From contig JAHELH010000169.1 of assembly GCA_024644285.1 (NCBI GenBank), forward strand, positions 1-5,721: a DNA stretch of 5,721 bases. Reading direction: 5' to 3'. Below the pieces are notes generated by a model, which saw only the letters and a program-made list of their open reading frames with translations, did no database searches and had not been told where the DNA came from. Source of the stretch: Paracoccaceae bacterium. GTDB taxonomy: Bacteria > Pseudomonadota > Alphaproteobacteria > Rhodobacterales > Rhodobacteraceae. The position numbers and the translations under genes were made by a program. Each line of letters starts with the position of its first letter. The stretch's first letter is position 1. Of the stretch, positions 5,324 through 5,721 are shown piece by piece.

Positions 5324-5348
5324 GTTTTGCCCACTTTCACTTTGCCCA
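5315..5348. repeat. three direct repeats TTTGCCCA upstream of the membrane-protein gene
   Basis: TTTGCCCA occurs at 5315-5322, 5326-5333 and 5341-5348 (TGGGCAAA on the transcribed-direction strand), spaced 11 and 15 bp start to start. The repeats lie at and upstream of the -35 of the candidate promoter, where an activator or repressor would bind. They stand in the one AT-richer stretch of the window outside the 2200-2290 divergent region. No known binding consensus is claimed. Confidence 0.5.
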
Positions 5349-5429
5349 ACAAGTGCTTGGAAAAGATAACAAAAAGATTCAGGCCTTTTCGTGGAGCAAC
5401 TGGTGCGCTATTGCATCAATTCGCGGGCG

Positions 5430-5460
5430 CTTGCGCGACCGAAATGCGGCGGAACGCAAG
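5430..5460. repeat. inverted repeat downstream of leuD
   Basis: CTTGCG (5430-5435) and CGCAAG (5455-5460) are perfect 6-bp arms 19 bp apart, starting 20 bp after the leuD stop. It could fold at the 3' end of leuD mRNA, but no U-run follows it, so it is not called a terminator. The rest of the leuD-membrane gene gap outside the entries above (5349-5429 and 5461-5480) shows nothing I can name. Confidence 0.3.
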
Positions 5461-5480
5461 ATGTAGCGGCAGAGACCGTT

Positions 5481-5721
5481 TCAGACCCAAGGGCACTCGG
5501 TCTGCAGCCTTTTCTCAAAATTGTCGATTTCGCCAGAATGCTCCATCGTCAGCCCGATATCGTCGAGCCCGTGCAGCAGGCAGTGCTTCTTGTGCGCGTC
5601 GACCTCGAAGCCGAAGACCTCGCCGTCCGAGGTGGTGATGGTCTGCGCCTCGAGGTCCACGGTCATCCGCGCATTGGCGCCCTTTTCGGCGTCCTTCATC
5701 AGCACGTCCACCTGGTCCTGC
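5481..5721 (-). CDS. leuD: 3-isopropylmalate dehydratase small subunit, C-terminal 79 residues (5' end beyond the window)
   Basis: Small subunit of isopropylmalate isomerase, which with LeuC interconverts 2- and 3-isopropylmalate in leucine biosynthesis. The visible part carries the LeuD C-terminal signature HKKHCLLHGLDDIGLTMEHSGEIDNFEKRLQTECPWV, preceded by MTVDLEAQTITTSDGEVFGFEVD. LeuD proteins are about 200 residues, so roughly 120 N-terminal residues lie past the right edge. The frame runs open to the window end, and in-frame GTG or ATG codons inside it (GTG at 5711, for example) are internal, not starts. The TGA is at 5483-5481. It belongs to the same pathway as leuB at the other end of the window, in the same orientation. 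Confidence 0.95.
   Translation of the reverse strand, partial: QDQVDVLMKDAEKGANARMTVDLEAQTITTSDGEVFGFEVDAHKKHCLLHGLDDIGLTMEHSGEIDNFEKRLQTECPWV

Noticed and set aside
5376..5380. Second GATTC (GANTC) in the leuD-membrane gene gap as a regulatory methylation site
   Set aside because: GANTC occurs by chance and is also found inside genes here; this copy is not near a promoter element.

Overview
The window is GC-rich, densely coding DNA. Its protein sequences and gene order suggest an alphaproteobacterium, most likely of the Rhodobacteraceae (Rhodobacter/Paracoccus/Roseobacter type). The flanks are two leucine-biosynthesis genes on the minus strand. The end of leuD (isopropylmalate dehydratase small subunit) lies at the right edge, and most of leuB (3-isopropylmalate dehydrogenase) lies at the left edge. 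A six-TM-like membrane protein and an exported endonuclease/exonuclease/phosphatase (EEP)-fold protein lie between them, a neighbourhood I recall as common in this family. Both flanking genes are cut by the window ends.

Layout from right to left, in the direction of leu transcription: leuD 3' end (5721-5481); a 255-bp gap with three TTTGCCCA direct repeats, a palindrome and a likely promoter; an unrecognised membrane protein (5225-4392); an EEP-fold protein (4512-3280) overlapping it; then a divergent accessory cassette. The cassette has a plus-strand alpha/beta hydrolase (2300-3331), tail-to-tail with and overlapping the EEP gene. On the minus strand it has an ArsR-type repressor gene (2172-1840) translationally coupled by ATGA to a double AHSA1/SRPBCC-domain protein (1843-884). 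leuB (788-1) follows after a 95-bp gap containing a plausible promoter of its own.

The most interesting element is the 127-bp divergent region between the ArsR gene and the hydrolase gene. It holds three copies of a 20-bp palindrome, ATGCAG-N8-CTGCAT (2186-2205, 2210-2229, 2268-2287). One copy fills the spacer of a promoter with a perfect TTGACA -35 reading toward arsR. The outer two sit over the predicted transcription starts of the two opposing transcripts, 12-13 nt from each start codon. This strongly suggests that the cysteine-free ArsR protein represses its own operon and the hydrolase together. The three genes would then form one small regulon (sensor/repressor, hydrophobic-ligand-binding double SRPBCC protein, membrane-anchored or exported hydrolase). 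The inducer is unknown.

No rRNA, tRNA, CRISPR array, insertion sequence or convincing intrinsic terminator was seen.
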